A stretch of 64,000 nucleotides of DNA from contig VCJN01001897.1 of NCBI GenBank assembly GCA_006384855.1, positions 124,001 to 188,000 of the forward strand, read 5' to 3'. The number at the start of each line of letters is the position of its first letter. Positions within the stretch are counted from its first letter, which is position 1. Below the pieces are notes generated by a model, which made no database searches, had not been told where the DNA came from, and was given only the letters and a program-made list of their open reading frames with translations. Source of the stretch: Tetraselmis striata. Taxonomy: Eukaryota; Chlorophyta; Chlorodendrophyceae; Chlorodendrales; Chlorodendraceae. Shown one piece after another: positions 11,335 through 21,188 of this stretch. Position numbers and translations under genes: made by a program.

Positions 11335-11760
11335 CAAATCCAGACTCCATTGCATGTTGAAATGATTTGAACCCGTTCATTGGGTTTTCCAACAATTCAA
11401 CTGTCCTAGTGTGACCCGTACGGTCTGTTGGTGGTTTCAACCGGTTCAGTTTCGGGTACCGTCATGTTCCAGTACGGGCTGCCCCACCGCCCGCGAGCCA
11501 TGCGCTCCAAGCCGCTGCCGCGAGCCATGCGCTCCAGGCTACTTAGGACAGCCACCAGCAGCTCGTCTGCCATCTTCCAGCTCGCTGCCTTCGTCAGCGC
11601 CCCCCCGTTTCCGCCTCCGCCCTACGGGCCCCTCCTCCAACTCCCCCCCCCCCCCCCCCCACCCCTTTTCGAAACTTCCTAGCCAAAAAATGGCGCCTTT
11701 TCATTGTAACACGGCCTTCGCACCATGTTGGACAAAATCAGACTCGAATGCATTTTGAAA
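11335..11760. mobile_element. Diverged terminal-repeat remnant (B-A-B) of a related tyrosine-recombinase element
   Basis: This segment matches the right end of the intact element at 14.66-15.0 kb in the same order. A B-like repeat near 11335-11363 (CCAGACTCCATTGCATGTTG) is followed by an A-like segment (TGAAATGATTTGAACCCGTT) that includes GCCATCTTCCAGCTCGCTGC near 11569, and then a second B-like repeat at about 11729-11760. Similarity is clear but much lower than between the repeats of the intact element, so it is an older related insertion, 47 bp from the left end of the younger one. Confidence 0.55.
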
Positions 11761-11806
11761 CCCAGTAATAACGAACCTGTCAAAAAAATGAAAAATGTGC
11801 CGCGTT

Positions 11807-11994
11807 ATGATCTAAACTAGTTTATGGGGTTTCCTCCCTTGACCTAACCGCTTTTTAGCTACACGTGCTGCTCAGTGGTACGGGAACTAGGCATCTGTTG
11901 TTGCGCCCTTTTTGGGTGCAGCACGAATAGACATAAAAGCAGCCAGAACAGTTGAGCCTGCCATCTTCCAGTTTTCGCTGCGTTCCACGCAGCG
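11807..11994 (+). repeat. A1 repeat of the tyrosine-recombinase element
   Basis: 188 bp, starting ATGATCTAAACTAG and ending TTCCACGCAGCG. It matches A2 except at three positions. Confidence 0.9.
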
Positions 11995-12107
11995 ATGTAA
12001 AAACTGTCTCGTAACCAGTTGCGAGCAAGGTCACCCCAGGTTGTTCAAGACCACACCCGGCTCACCACCCGAGTGTGATATTCTCGTCCGTACGTCCGTG
12101 CGTTACC

Positions 12108-12962
12108 ATGCCAGATGGAGAAGAACCCGTCGCGGAGCCGACGCTAGAGTCGCTGCAAGCAGATGTGCGAGCGCTGGCTACAGCTATAGCTCAATTGACG
12201 GCTCGTGAGCGCGTTGTTGATGGAGAAGGGGCACATGGCTCCGGCTTCGGGCAGCGCGTCGCGGGACAGCCGACAGGCAGCGGGGGAGCCGCAGAGCGCC
12301 CCGACTTGCTAGAGCTAGCCCAGAGCGGCCGTGTCGGAGCAAAATCCGCGAGTGCCGAGGATGACTACCTCGCGGTGCCAGAACTACTGCAGAGAGCAGA
12401 GTCTGGTTACGAGGCCGTTCGACCGGTCAGCCGAGTGCCTGGACTCTTTCCCCTGAGCACCGACCTAACGAACGAGTACCTCAAGCAGGATGACCGGCGT
12501 CTGCCGGCCCAGGAGGATTATTTGTGGATGTCGTGTTTCGGGGCCCACATGGCCGCGCTTGTCGTGGCTCTCGACGAGCTGCTGCCCTACGTCCCTGCCA
12601 CCAACCAGGACTTCACCCCCTACCTCGCGAGAGCTCGGAACCACGCTGAGGCCATCGACAAGGCGTTTCGGTTTCGTTTGGCTTTCCTGCGGAGGCTAAA
12701 TGAGATCAAGCGTGTGCACGGTGACCAAGGTGTTCTGGACGTGCTGCGAGCCCAGCATTTTCAGCATGCTTCGGAGCATATGGGTTCTGCGATTTTTGGG
12801 GACCTCATGAGGGACTACGAGCGCCGAGTCTTCGAGGCGACCGTTGCCAGCAGCGCAAAGGCGACCGCTACTGCTCGAGTGGCGGCTGCAGCTGCATGTC
12901 GTGGGCGTGGGCGAGGACGAGGCGGGGGACGCGGGCGTGGCCGCGAAGGTGAGCACGAGTGA
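12108..12962 (+). CDS. Gag-like ORF1 of the tyrosine-recombinase element
   Basis: 284 residues from the ATG at 12108, chosen because it is the first true ATG of the open frame. The N-terminus is acidic and helical (ESLQADVRALATAIAQL looks like a short coiled coil). The middle is a predicted helical domain (LPAQEDYLWMSCFGAHMAAL onward), and the C-terminus is an Arg/Gly tail (RGRGRGRGGGRGRG) typical of nucleic-acid-binding Gag tails. No zinc knuckle is seen. By position and composition it is the Gag-like protein expected first in DIRS/PAT elements. The sequence just before its stop contains GAAG/GTGAGC, a good splice donor, so a longer spliced product joined to the downstream recombinase is possible. 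The function as a structural or DNA-packaging protein is inferred. Confidence 0.65.
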   Translation: MPDGEEPVAEPTLESLQADVRALATAIAQLTARERVVDGEGAHGSGFGQRVAGQPTGSGGAAERPDLLELAQSGRVGAKSASAEDDYLAVPELLQRAESGYEAVRPVSRVPGLFPLSTDLTNEYLKQDDRRLPAQEDYLWMSCFGAHMAALVVALDELLPYVPATNQDFTPYLARARNHAEAIDKAFRFRLAFLRRLNEIKRVHGDQGVLDVLRAQHFQHASEHMGSAIFGDLMRDYERRVFEATVASSAKATATARVAAAAACRGRGRGRGGGRGRGREGEHE

Positions 12963-13216
12963 CAGTGTGGGGCGCCTTTCGTCGGAGCTGCTGGAGCCTT
13001 GCGAGGCCACCTTTCGGTGACCGCCGCAAGACGCACCCTTGCAGCTCAACGGCGGGATGAGCGCCCTGTGTCAAGACCTGACCCCCCCAACTTACAGACT
13101 TCCTTTAGACCTTCCTCGGTGCGGCGCTTCTTACAGCTACAGCCGCGTGTGGCTCAACCATCCACACATGGCGGCTCAACCAACCGCTTTCTTTACCCCA
13201 TCTCTGCGTCCGTCGG

Positions 13217-14692
13217 TTGTTACACCGTGTTACAACTGGTTCGCAACGACCAAGTTTCGCACGGGTACGTTACGCGCGTGACAGGCGCTACGAGCGCGAA
13301 GGGCGCGCGGGGCGGCCCTCCTACCTGAACCTAGCCCCGCAAACCCGTACCGATGCTACTGCAAACCCGTCCAGCAGCTACCGGCCAACCACCGGGAACC
13401 TAACCGCTGCTGCTGAGTACTTTGCAAACAATAGTCGTACCGATGGAACTCTGTCGGTAAAACGGCGCACTTACGTGATTGACGAGCCCGAAGCTGTCGC
13501 TCCCTGGGCTGCTTCATTGCGATCCCGGCTGCAGGACGCGTTCGGCTCAGACGAGCTGGGCCAACGGACGCTCGACCTACTCTCCAGCTCCCTCAGCGCT
13601 CAGACACTCAAGAGCTACGCCGGCCGGCTGTCTCAATTCGCGGAGTTCTGCCACGACTCCGAGAACATCAGCCCGCTGGAGGCAACTACTGCCACTGTCG
13701 TTCGGTATGTTGCTTGGATCGGCGAGCGAGGACACATCGCAGCTAAGTCGCTGCAGCCTTATCTGTCTGCAATCAACACCTTCTTCGAGCTGCACAACCT
13801 CGACCCAATCGCTAAGGACAGTCTACACCTGACTTCAGCAAGGCGTGGGCTGATGCTGCGCCAGCGCAGACTGGACGCTGCCCCCTTACGTGTCCCTCTG
13901 CCTGCGGATGTAGCTTACCGCTTCGTCACAAAAGCCAAGCTGATTGTGTCTGCTCCCTACCCAGAGTACCACCACGACTTCCGAGCCCTCCTGGCCTCGG
14001 TTGTCAACTTCATGTTCTTTGCCAGGGGCCTTACTGGCGTGTCCTATCGAGTGCGACACGTGCACGTCGACGCCTACAACATCACCCTGCAAGTGTACCG
14101 AGAGAAGGGTCGCGTTGGTCGACGGGGACCCGACGACCTACGCGTACTTCTCCTCCCAGTGTCAGAGCACCCCCGAGTGGCGCGTCTCCTGCACCACTTC
14201 CTCGACCACGTCCTGTCAGTTCCCCTTGTTACTGTTGGCGTGGCCGTGTCAAACTTCTGGGCTGTCAGGTCGGACGAGCAGTCAAAACCTTGGACTGCGG
14301 CTACAATGTCAGACTGGCTGTCCACATCCGTCTGTCTAGTCAACGCTGCCCCCCCCGCTGGCACCTCCTTGACCTCGCACAGTCTTCGCAAGGGCGCAGC
14401 CTCTGCAGCGGACGCCATCGGGGTGTTATTGTCCCACATTCGCTACCAGCGCGGTTGGGCCACTAACTATGACGTCGTTCTGGACTACATCGACCCCAAC
14501 GTTCTTCCTTCACCTGGCGCATGGTTCTTCTTTGGACACATTGCCCCCTACGCCACTTCCAAGTCCAACAGGACTCCGCAGCGGTGGCCTTCCCAGTGCC
14601 TCCTTCATGACTTGGCGCTACCTCTTCTCCGTCAATCCACCGCTCTCCCCGTTCGCTCAAGACTGGCAAAACCAGACTCAACTTTGAAATGA
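13217..14692 (+). CDS. Tyrosine recombinase (DIRS/PAT-type integrase)
   Basis: The open frame of about 490 codons carries an N-terminal SAM-like core-binding domain (about residues 105-210) and a C-terminal catalytic domain. Readable catalytic positions are Arg270 in FFARGLTG, a Lys in REKGRVG, His388 and Arg391 in the box HSLRKGAAS, and the nucleophile most likely Tyr424 in VLDYID (Tyr418 is the alternative). The HSLRKG box is characteristic of DIRS-type recombinases. It would cut and rejoin the element's circular DNA intermediate. The frame has no ATG ahead of the domain; the boundary at 13217 is only where the frame opens. Translation must therefore come from an upstream exon or frameshift, probably joined to the Gag-like ORF. 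The last codons and the stop at 14690 lie inside the B1/A2 junction. Confidence 0.85.
   Translation: MLHRVTTGSQRPSFARVRYARDRRYEREGRAGRPSYLNLAPQTRTDATANPSSSYRPTTGNLTAAAEYFANNSRTDGTLSVKRRTYVIDEPEAVAPWAASLRSRLQDAFGSDELGQRTLDLLSSSLSAQTLKSYAGRLSQFAEFCHDSENISPLEATTATVVRYVAWIGERGHIAAKSLQPYLSAINTFFELHNLDPIAKDSLHLTSARRGLMLRQRRLDAAPLRVPLPADVAYRFVTKAKLIVSAPYPEYHHDFRALLASVVNFMFFARGLTGVSYRVRHVHVDAYNITLQVYREKGRVGRRGPDDLRVLLLPVSEHPRVARLLHHFLDHVLSVPLVTVGVAVSNFWAVRSDEQSKPWTAATMSDWLSTSVCLVNAAPPAGTSLTSHSLRKGAASAADAIGVLLSHIRYQRGWATNYDVVLDYIDPNVLPSPGAWFFFGHIAPYATSKSNRTPQRWPSQCLLHDLALPLLRQSTALPVRSRLAKPDSTLK
14664..14689 (+). repeat. B1 repeat
   Basis: 26 bp, identical to B2, beginning TGGCAAAACCAGACTCAACT. It contains the last codons of the recombinase and abuts A2. 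Confidence 0.9.
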
Positions 14693-14876
14693 TCTAAACT
14701 AGTTTATGGGGTTTCCTCCCTTGACCTAACCGCTTTTTAGCTACAAGTGCTGCTCAGTGGTACGGGAACTAGGCATCTGTTGTTGCGCCCTTTTTGGGTG
14801 CAGCACGAGTAGACATAAAAGCAGCCAGAACAGCTGAGCCTGCCATCTTCCAGTTTTCGCTGCGTTCCACGCAGCG
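14689..14876 (+). repeat. A2 repeat
   Basis: 188 bp, matching A1 except at three positions. It is followed by 94 bp of element-specific sequence before B2. Confidence 0.9.
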
Positions 14877-14970
14877 CCCCCCTGACTCCGTTTTCCCTCC
14901 ACGCTTTCGCTAATAAACCATCCTGCCAATTTCGGCTCTTAACCGTGTAAAACAGCCTGCGCGACCTTTT

Positions 14971-14996
14971 TGGCAAAACCAGACTCAACTTTGAAA
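14971..14996 (+). repeat. B2 repeat, right end of the element
   Basis: 26 bp, identical to B1. The flanking sequence CATCATCC follows, with no target duplication. Confidence 0.9.
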
Positions 14997-15815
14997 CATC
15001 ATCCATGCTGCGACTTCAGCAGGCGACGCTACCAGTATTAAGTCATCGGCGGCGCGGGGCGACGACGGCTACATCATCGTCGCACTCGCCGGGCGCCACG
15101 AACCGCCTGCTATTGCTCTGCGCCCACCGTCACGTGCTGGGCGGTTAGATGCTCACATACGTAAAATTTTGATGACGCTGTCGCGGGGCATTACCTAAAG
15201 CAGCACAGCAGCAGGGCGCGCGGTATTTCATTTTCGGTGTGATCGCTACAGGCATAACGCTCTACCGGTGTTATACCCCTCCTCCCCCCCCCCCCCCCCC
15301 CCCCCCTCCCACCCCGCCCCTTCCAAACCTACAAACGCATGCACACAGGTGGGTGAACCGGGCTGCCAGAAGTGAGGTTTGGTTAAACGGGCGGCGTCTG
15401 GGAAGCACTGTAAGCGGGGTTCAGCCGGATTTGTATAACCTAGCGGGTAAGCGTTCTGCCAGATCACAGGAGAAACTCCTCTCGCTAGGATTCTCCAGCC
15501 ACACCTCCAAAGCCCGATATTCAAATAGCAACACAAACATGTGCTACATCCATACATTGGCAGCCAAGAAATGCGCGACACCGGGGCTGTCCATGTGTGT
15601 GCACATTTCTGGCACTTCTAACGTTCGCGCGTCAGAAAAACAGCCCCTCCTCGCCAGCTCTGATCAGCCTCTGTGCAACATTTCATTTACTGCGTGCAGT
15701 GGAGGATATGCGGCTATCCATGATTTGTTTTTGTAACACGCACCGCTGCATGTCTTTACAGCGGCACGGGTGTCGTCCTCCAGCTCTGGTCTCGAGCATC
15801 TAGCCATCAGCAACC
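14997..15815. other. Intergenic region upstream of SMU1
   Basis: No coding signal is recognised. It holds a poly-C run at about 15286-15307. The promoter and 5' UTR of SMU1 presumably lie in the last few hundred bases, but I see no convincing core element. Confidence 0.4.
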
Positions 15816-18800
15816 ATGTCGTTGGAGATTGAGGCTCAGGATGTTATCAAAATCATTCTCCAGTTTTGCAAGGAAAACTCTCTCACAGATTCATTCGATG
15901 CAATACAGAAGGAGTGTCAGGTATGGTGAAGCACACCCCCCCCCCCCCCCCCCCCCCCCCGGCCTCATCACTCTGTGTGGGGCCATGTCAGGCCACATCG
16001 TTGCTTGCTCGCAACGATGGAGATTCCTCCTCCATGGAAGAAGATGGGCAAGAGGTCCTCTCAGTGCACGTCACCCTCTGTGTGCCTTCGCAGGTGTCAT
16101 TAAACACAGTAGACAATATTGAGTCGTTTATGCTGGACATAAACAATGGGCGCTGGGATGTGGTGTTACCTCAGGTGCGCGAACCGGGACGCACGACTGT
16201 GCCACTGCATACCCACACATGCGTAGATGGGCGCCGTCATACCCGGAGTGTTCATTTGGTTCACCGTTCACTCATCACACAGTCACATGCGGTCAGTGCC
16301 GCGTCATGCATCATGCTGCACTCCGACCGTGAGCCACATGCGCCGTCCGTCCCCCAACACACCAGGTGGCGCAGTTGCAGCTGCCAACAGCCAAGGTGGA
16401 AGACTTGAATGAGCAGGTACGAAGCCGCCCCCTTGCGGTTCCAGATACTCATGCGTTCAGCATATGTGCGCGCAAAGTGTATGATATGCATGAAAGCATG
16501 CCACCTGGGTGATGGATCACATGGTGCTGCGGTGTTCAGGTGGTGATTGAAATGGTTGAGCTGCGGGAGGTAGATACAGCTCGGACAATGCTCAGGCAGG
16601 CAAAGGTGTTCCAGCGCATGCGCCAACACGAGCCTGATAGGTGCGGATTTCCATTTGGCAATCGCTGAGAATGATGCCAGGGGGCTTATCTGCAACATAT
16701 CCTGACACGCTGGATGCCGCCTCCAGGTATCTCAGGCTCGAGCACCTGTGCAATCGCCCCTTCTTTGATGCTAAGGAGGCCTATCAAGGTAGCAGCCGCG
16801 AAAAGCGACGTGCGCACCTTGCCCATATCGTCTCCCAGGAGGTATACCTGTCCCGCCAACCACGACCTGCGCTCCTCCTCTGCAACCTGTCAACCTCACC
16901 CCAACAGAGCTCACCCCCCGTTACTGGCTCGGCTCAGTTCATGACTGCTATCTGATGATACTTCTTGTGTGCCTGGGCTATAACGAGCACCCATATCCTG
17001 GAGCTATTTTGCCGTTTGTTTGGCATTGGCAGGAGTGTCTATGTTTATGATCCCGGCATGTGGGTTCCCAGGTGAATGTTGTTCCTCCGTCAAGGTTGAT
17101 GACCATCATTGGGCAGGCCCTCAAGTGGAACCAAAAGCAGGGAGCACTGCCAGCTGGGAATGCATACAACCTGTTCCTGGGCGCTGCTCAGGGACACCGT
17201 GACAAGGTTATTCTTTACCAAGCCCCCTTCCGCCCTTCTTCCGGGCGGAGATGCCCGAGATGCCAGTGCCTGAATGTTGAGGATGACTGACACACGGTGG
17301 GCTCTTGGTAACCTCAGGAGGAGCGGTACCCGACTGAGTTGGCGCGCACCATCAAATTTGGGAAGACCAGCCATCCAGAGGCGGTTACATTTTCACCTGA
17401 TGGCAACCTGCTCGTTACTGGCTCTGTCGACGGATTCATTGAGGTAGGCTGCTGCTGCAGGGAAGGCAGCATGGCGTTGCCTTTGTCTGACGCACCAGCT
17501 TTCTATGCGAGATGGTCGCAGTCTGCCACCACTGCCTGCGCTTCTTCAACCCTGGTTTGCTGGTGTTCAGGTTTGGGACTACATGACGGGGAAGCTGAAG
17601 AAGGACCTTCCCTATCAGGTACCAATCTGCCGCCTGCAACGCCCTGGTATGGGATTGCTTGTTGATGTTGCCGCACAGCTGCATATTGCCGCTTCAGCAG
17701 CTTGATACTCTTGTCATAAACATCTTGAAAATGTGCATGGTCATGCTGACCTGAGGGTTGTTTGAGCATGGTGCTGCTGGTTTTAATGTGTGTTGCTTCT
17801 GCATGCAGTGTCTGGTGATTGCCTATTTATCTACCCGTACAGATGTCTGGCATCATGCCATGCAGGGGTCGGACGTTTAGGGTGTAGCTTGATCATGCAC
17901 CGGCCATAGGTGCACTGTATGTGTGTTGTTGTTGTTGTTGTTGTGTGTGTGTGTGTGTGTGTGTGTTCCCACACTTGTGTCATCATATCATTGAAGATCC
18001 ATTGTTTTGTGCGTTTCATTATTCGGGCATGTGCGGCAGGCGGAGGAGCAATTCATGATGCATGATGACGCTGTTCTTGCGCTGAATTTCTCATGGGATA
18101 GCGAGATTTTAGCGAGCGGATCCCAGGATGGAAAAATCAAGGTGCTCCAACCCCCCTGATGCCTCATCTGTGCGGCATGTCGATGGATCATGCAATGTTA
18201 TTGAGATTTGATTAATGCTCTATCAGGTGTGGAAAGTGAAGACAGGGCAATGCCTTAGGAAGTACGACCATGCTCATGCGGGCGGCGTGACCAGCCTTTG
18301 TTTCTCTCGAGATGGCACGCATGTCCTGTCTGCTTCGTTTGATGGGACTGTTCGAGGTAATGGCTGCATTGGGCTGACAAGGTAGCAGCGGGCAGCACCT
18401 GCCACCAATCCCGAGGCACAGAAGCTATGTGCACATGCTCCCAATGTACACGTACACATTAGCGGTGGCGCCATAAATCGTCATTGGGCCGCGTCTGACA
18501 TATGTGTGCACATGACTGCACGGCAGTCCATGGCCTGAAGTCGGGCAAGATGCTCAAGGAGTTCCGAGGGCATACGAGCTATGTCAACTACGCAATTTAC
18601 TCATCGGATGGCAGCCAGGTACTTGGCGTCACCTGCTTTGCGACTGCAGCACACCCGGCATGCATAGGTATATGGTGCATGCTCATCGCGGGGGTTTCTT
18701 GTCTCTCAGGTGATAAGCGGCTCAAGTGATTCTACCGTGCGAGTGTGGGATGCCAAGACGTGCGAGTGCGTCACGTCTTTCCGACCTCCACAAACAGAAG

Positions 18801-19678
18801 GTATAATCCTAGCCGCCCAAGAGCCTTGGCGCCAGTGTCTCTCCGTCCTAATGAAACGGGCAACACTTATGTCCCCCATCTCAGGTGGTGAAGCTGCAGT
18901 TAGCTGGATTGCTACCTTGCCTGGCAAGGTACGGGCATTGTTGGAATGCCGTGCACCTTCCTTAACTCAAGCTTGCTAGCCATCCAGTCCCAGTTTCCGA
19001 TAAAGCACGCTGTGTACCCTGCTAGGCGGATCAGCTGGTGGTGTGCAACCGATCGTCAAATGTCTACTTAATGACTATGCAGGTGCAGCATGTCCCCACC
19101 CTGAGTGCTGTATTTCTCTACTCTGCATCTCCTGCTGCATTATGCTCTTGCACGTGCTGTATTCTGCTGCATCAGAACTGGGCCATTGCACCACACGAGG
19201 TCGCCATGCCTGTCTTTCGCCTTTCACGCTGTGCGGCACATCGTTGCTGCGCAGGGTCAAGTTGTCAAGATGTTTGCAAGCGGGAAGCGCACTGGTGGCG
19301 AGTTCACCGCTGCCTGGGTGTCAGCCCGAGGTGAATGGATATATTGCCTTGGGGAAGACTCCAATCTGTACTGCTTTTCTGTTTCATCTGGGAATTTGGA
19401 GCATCTCATGCAGGTGTGTGCCCCTTAACCTTGGTATGCCGTTTCTGTGTCTCGTTTGTTTTATCATGCATAGCATGCGATTCGCAATTTACACAATTTC
19501 GATCTGAAGTGTTATCATCCCATGCATTTGCCGTGCGGGCCATTCTTATTTTCATGTGCCGATTGCCCCTGTGCCTCAGGTACACGACACTGGTGCAATC
19601 GGTCTTTACGGGCATCCTCACCGGAATCTGATTGCCACCTTCAGTTCCGAAGGGAAGCTTAAGATGTGGGCAGCATAA
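15816..19678 (+). CDS. SMU1: SMU1, WD40-repeat spliceosome factor, 16 exons
   Basis: Exons: 15816-15920, 16094-16174, 16366-16416, 16540-16640, 16727-16841, 17072-17206, 17318-17443, 17571-17618, 18040-18141, 18227-18356, 18527-18618, 18710-18800, 18885-18928, 19026-19082, 19255-19413 and 19580-19678. All introns are GT-AG, phases agree at every junction, and the product is 511 residues (animal SMU1 is about 513). Residues 6-38 form a LisH dimerisation motif and about 40-92 a CTLH. YFDPREAY-type sequence ([17 protein letters not shown]) follows, then WD40 repeats from about residue 205 to the end, with [22 protein letters not shown] and [11 protein letters not shown]. In other eukaryotes SMU1 pairs with RED/IK in the nucleus and is needed to activate the spliceosomal B complex and for splice-site choice. 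Intron 1 carries a poly-C tract and intron 8 a GTT/GT microsatellite. There is no frame break; the gene looks functional. The final repeat is slightly degenerate. Confidence 0.95.
15937..15960. repeat. Poly-C tract in SMU1 intron 1
   Basis: An uninterrupted C run 17 bases after the exon 1 donor, on the sense strand of a conserved gene. Confidence 0.9.
17922..17966. repeat. GTT/GT microsatellite in SMU1 intron 8
   Basis: A run of GTT triplets merging into GT dinucleotides, within the 421-bp intron 17619-18039. Confidence 0.9.
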
Positions 19679-20391
19679 CACTCGCCCATTATCTGCATCT
19701 GCAGCGCCCGTTCTGTCTCCGCCGTGGCTTTCAGCCTGGATCTAAGCCAAGGCATTCTGACGCAGAGGCCATCCTTGCGGCTAGTCCAGCGGCTACAGCG
19801 AAAAACGCCCCTCGCACGCTACATCACGTCGGTTTTGTAGATAAGGCGCAGACAGCAAAGGGATTTAATAATCCTGATCGCTGATGTTCGGAGAGCAGCT
19901 GCCTAGAGAATGGATATGATGCGTAGGTGACGCGCAGGATTATATATTAGTTAACCCCTCCCCCCTCCCGGGTGGCTACGCACTCAAGCTAGGATTACGG
20001 CACGTACGGGTGCCGTAGTGCCGGTGAGCAGTTTTCCCCGTTTGTTTAATCATACTTTGCAGCGTACGGGTGCCCCAGTATGAGTACGAGTATGGGATGC
20101 CTGTGGATATGTAAGGAGTAGAAAGCGTGCTGTACCTGCAAAGCGGCCTCCCTGCCTCACCTAGCGAACGTTTGGTTACAAGGGGGAAGGCACCTGGGTT
20201 GGGCGTAAAACGTCTGAAATGGCTTGGAGGTAATGTTGTTACGTCGTAGTACTTAACATTGCGTTACACATCTACCGTTTGTGTTGACGTCATATTGGCT
20301 CCTTTTAGGCTACACTACATTTCATTTTCGGCCGCAACCGTAGTCGCAAATATTCGTACAGGTACTAAGGCATGTATGACACAGGACGTGC
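19679..20391. other. Intergenic region downstream of SMU1
   Basis: No gene is seen. The SMU1 3' UTR must begin here, but no TGTAA signal is found close to the stop. Around 20307-20365, GGCTACACTACATTTC with CATTTTCGGCCG is an inverted match to about 46960-47015, so it is part of a dispersed repeat. Confidence 0.45.
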
Positions 20392-20519
20392 TCTACTGGT
20401 AGATGACCGCTCTACCGCCGTAATTTCTACGCGCACAGCGCGCCACGTCGCAAACAGGACAATTCGGCCGTAGAGCGGTCACCCCTAGAGCGGTAGACCG
20501 GTCTAGCATTTCGGCGGTA

Positions 20520-20549
20520 GGGTGGCATCGGTAGCTACCGATGCCACCC
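20520..20549. repeat. Perfect 30-bp palindrome
   Basis: Centred on CGGTAGCTACCG with arms GGTGGCATCGG. It lies inside the small TIR element just before its internal ORF and would extrude as a 15-bp hairpin without a loop. Confidence 0.95.
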
Positions 20550-21188
20550 CCCGCACTACAGCTCTATTTTGAACGCGGCACCCTGTTGCTTGCGAATCCA
20601 CCTTCATCGCGCTACCCCTCGCCCGCCGCTCCCTGTAGTCCCACCGAAACTTCGCGCGGGCGGTACACGGATTCCACGCCTCACGGCCATGGATTCGCGC
20701 CCGGAATCGCCCCGCGAGGAGCCACGGGCGGCCGGTCAAGCGGCCAGTCAAGTGTGTCCTCTGTCTCCACCCGGCCGATCTCGCCCCGTAGTCGTTTGAA
20801 TCCTGCCTGTCCCCTTGGCCTGTCAGCATCCGAAGGGCCACTGCCCGTTTTCCCGCAGACAGTGCGCCTTGGCAACGGCACGAACTCGGCGTTTCGGGCG
20901 CCGGGCGCCATGCCGTGGTCCCAGCGGCACGTCTCGCCATCCGGTGCGCCCAGCGGGGCGCTGCCTCCTAGCGTGTTTCGACCGGAAAGGCATCGCCCCG
21001 ATGGCCTCGCTGATCCGTCTCCATCTGGATCTCATGTCGCGGGCGGACAGCGCTCAACCGACTTGAGCCTAGAAGACCGAGCAGCAAGTGCGGTTGGTCC
21101 TGCGATGCTCGGTAGGGCGGTAGCGGCTAGTTCGACCGGTAGAGCTGTTCCCGTGTCATACCGTTCTGAGGGCTCAAAAAGGTACTGA
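20541..21188 (+). CDS. Internal ORF of the small TIR element, unrecognised
   Basis: 215 codons from an ATG at 20541 that overlaps the 30-bp palindrome. The product is rich in Ser, Pro, Arg and Gly with no recognised domain, catalytic motif or membrane segment. Reverse-strand frames are also partly open, as expected of GC-rich DNA. It may be a non-coding by-product or captured host sequence inside the element. Confidence 0.2.
   Translation: MPPPALQLYFERGTLLLANPPSSRYPSPAAPCSPTETSRGRYTDSTPHGHGFAPGIAPRGATGGRSSGQSSVSSVSTRPISPRSRLNPACPLGLSASEGPLPVFPQTVRLGNGTNSAFRAPGAMPWSQRHVSPSGAPSGALPPSVFRPERHRPDGLADPSPSGSHVAGGQRSTDLSLEDRAASAVGPAMLGRAVAASSTGRAVPVSYRSEGSKRY

Larger units (their letters stand above)
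11807..14996 (+). mobile_element. Tyrosine-recombinase element with split direct repeats (PAT/DIRS-like), no reverse transcriptase
   Basis: A 3190-bp unit organised A1 - ORF1 - recombinase - B1 - A2 - B2. A1 (11807-11994) and A2 (14689-14876) are both 188 bp and differ at three positions; B1 (14664-14689) and B2 (14971-14996) are identical 26-mers. Such split direct repeats are the hallmark of PAT-like members of the DIRS order; TOC elements of Chlamydomonas are known relatives. Those use a tyrosine recombinase to integrate a DNA circle and so make no target duplication, which fits their absence here. Normal autonomous members also encode reverse transcriptase and RNase H. Neither is present, and there is no room for them between the two ORFs. 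It could be an internally deleted copy mobilised in trans, or a separate recombinase-only lineage. The near-identical repeats suggest recent activity. Confidence 0.8.

Noticed and set aside
17831..18019. Minus-strand ORF in SMU1 intron 8
   Set aside because: It consists largely of His/Thr codons from the GTT/GT microsatellite.
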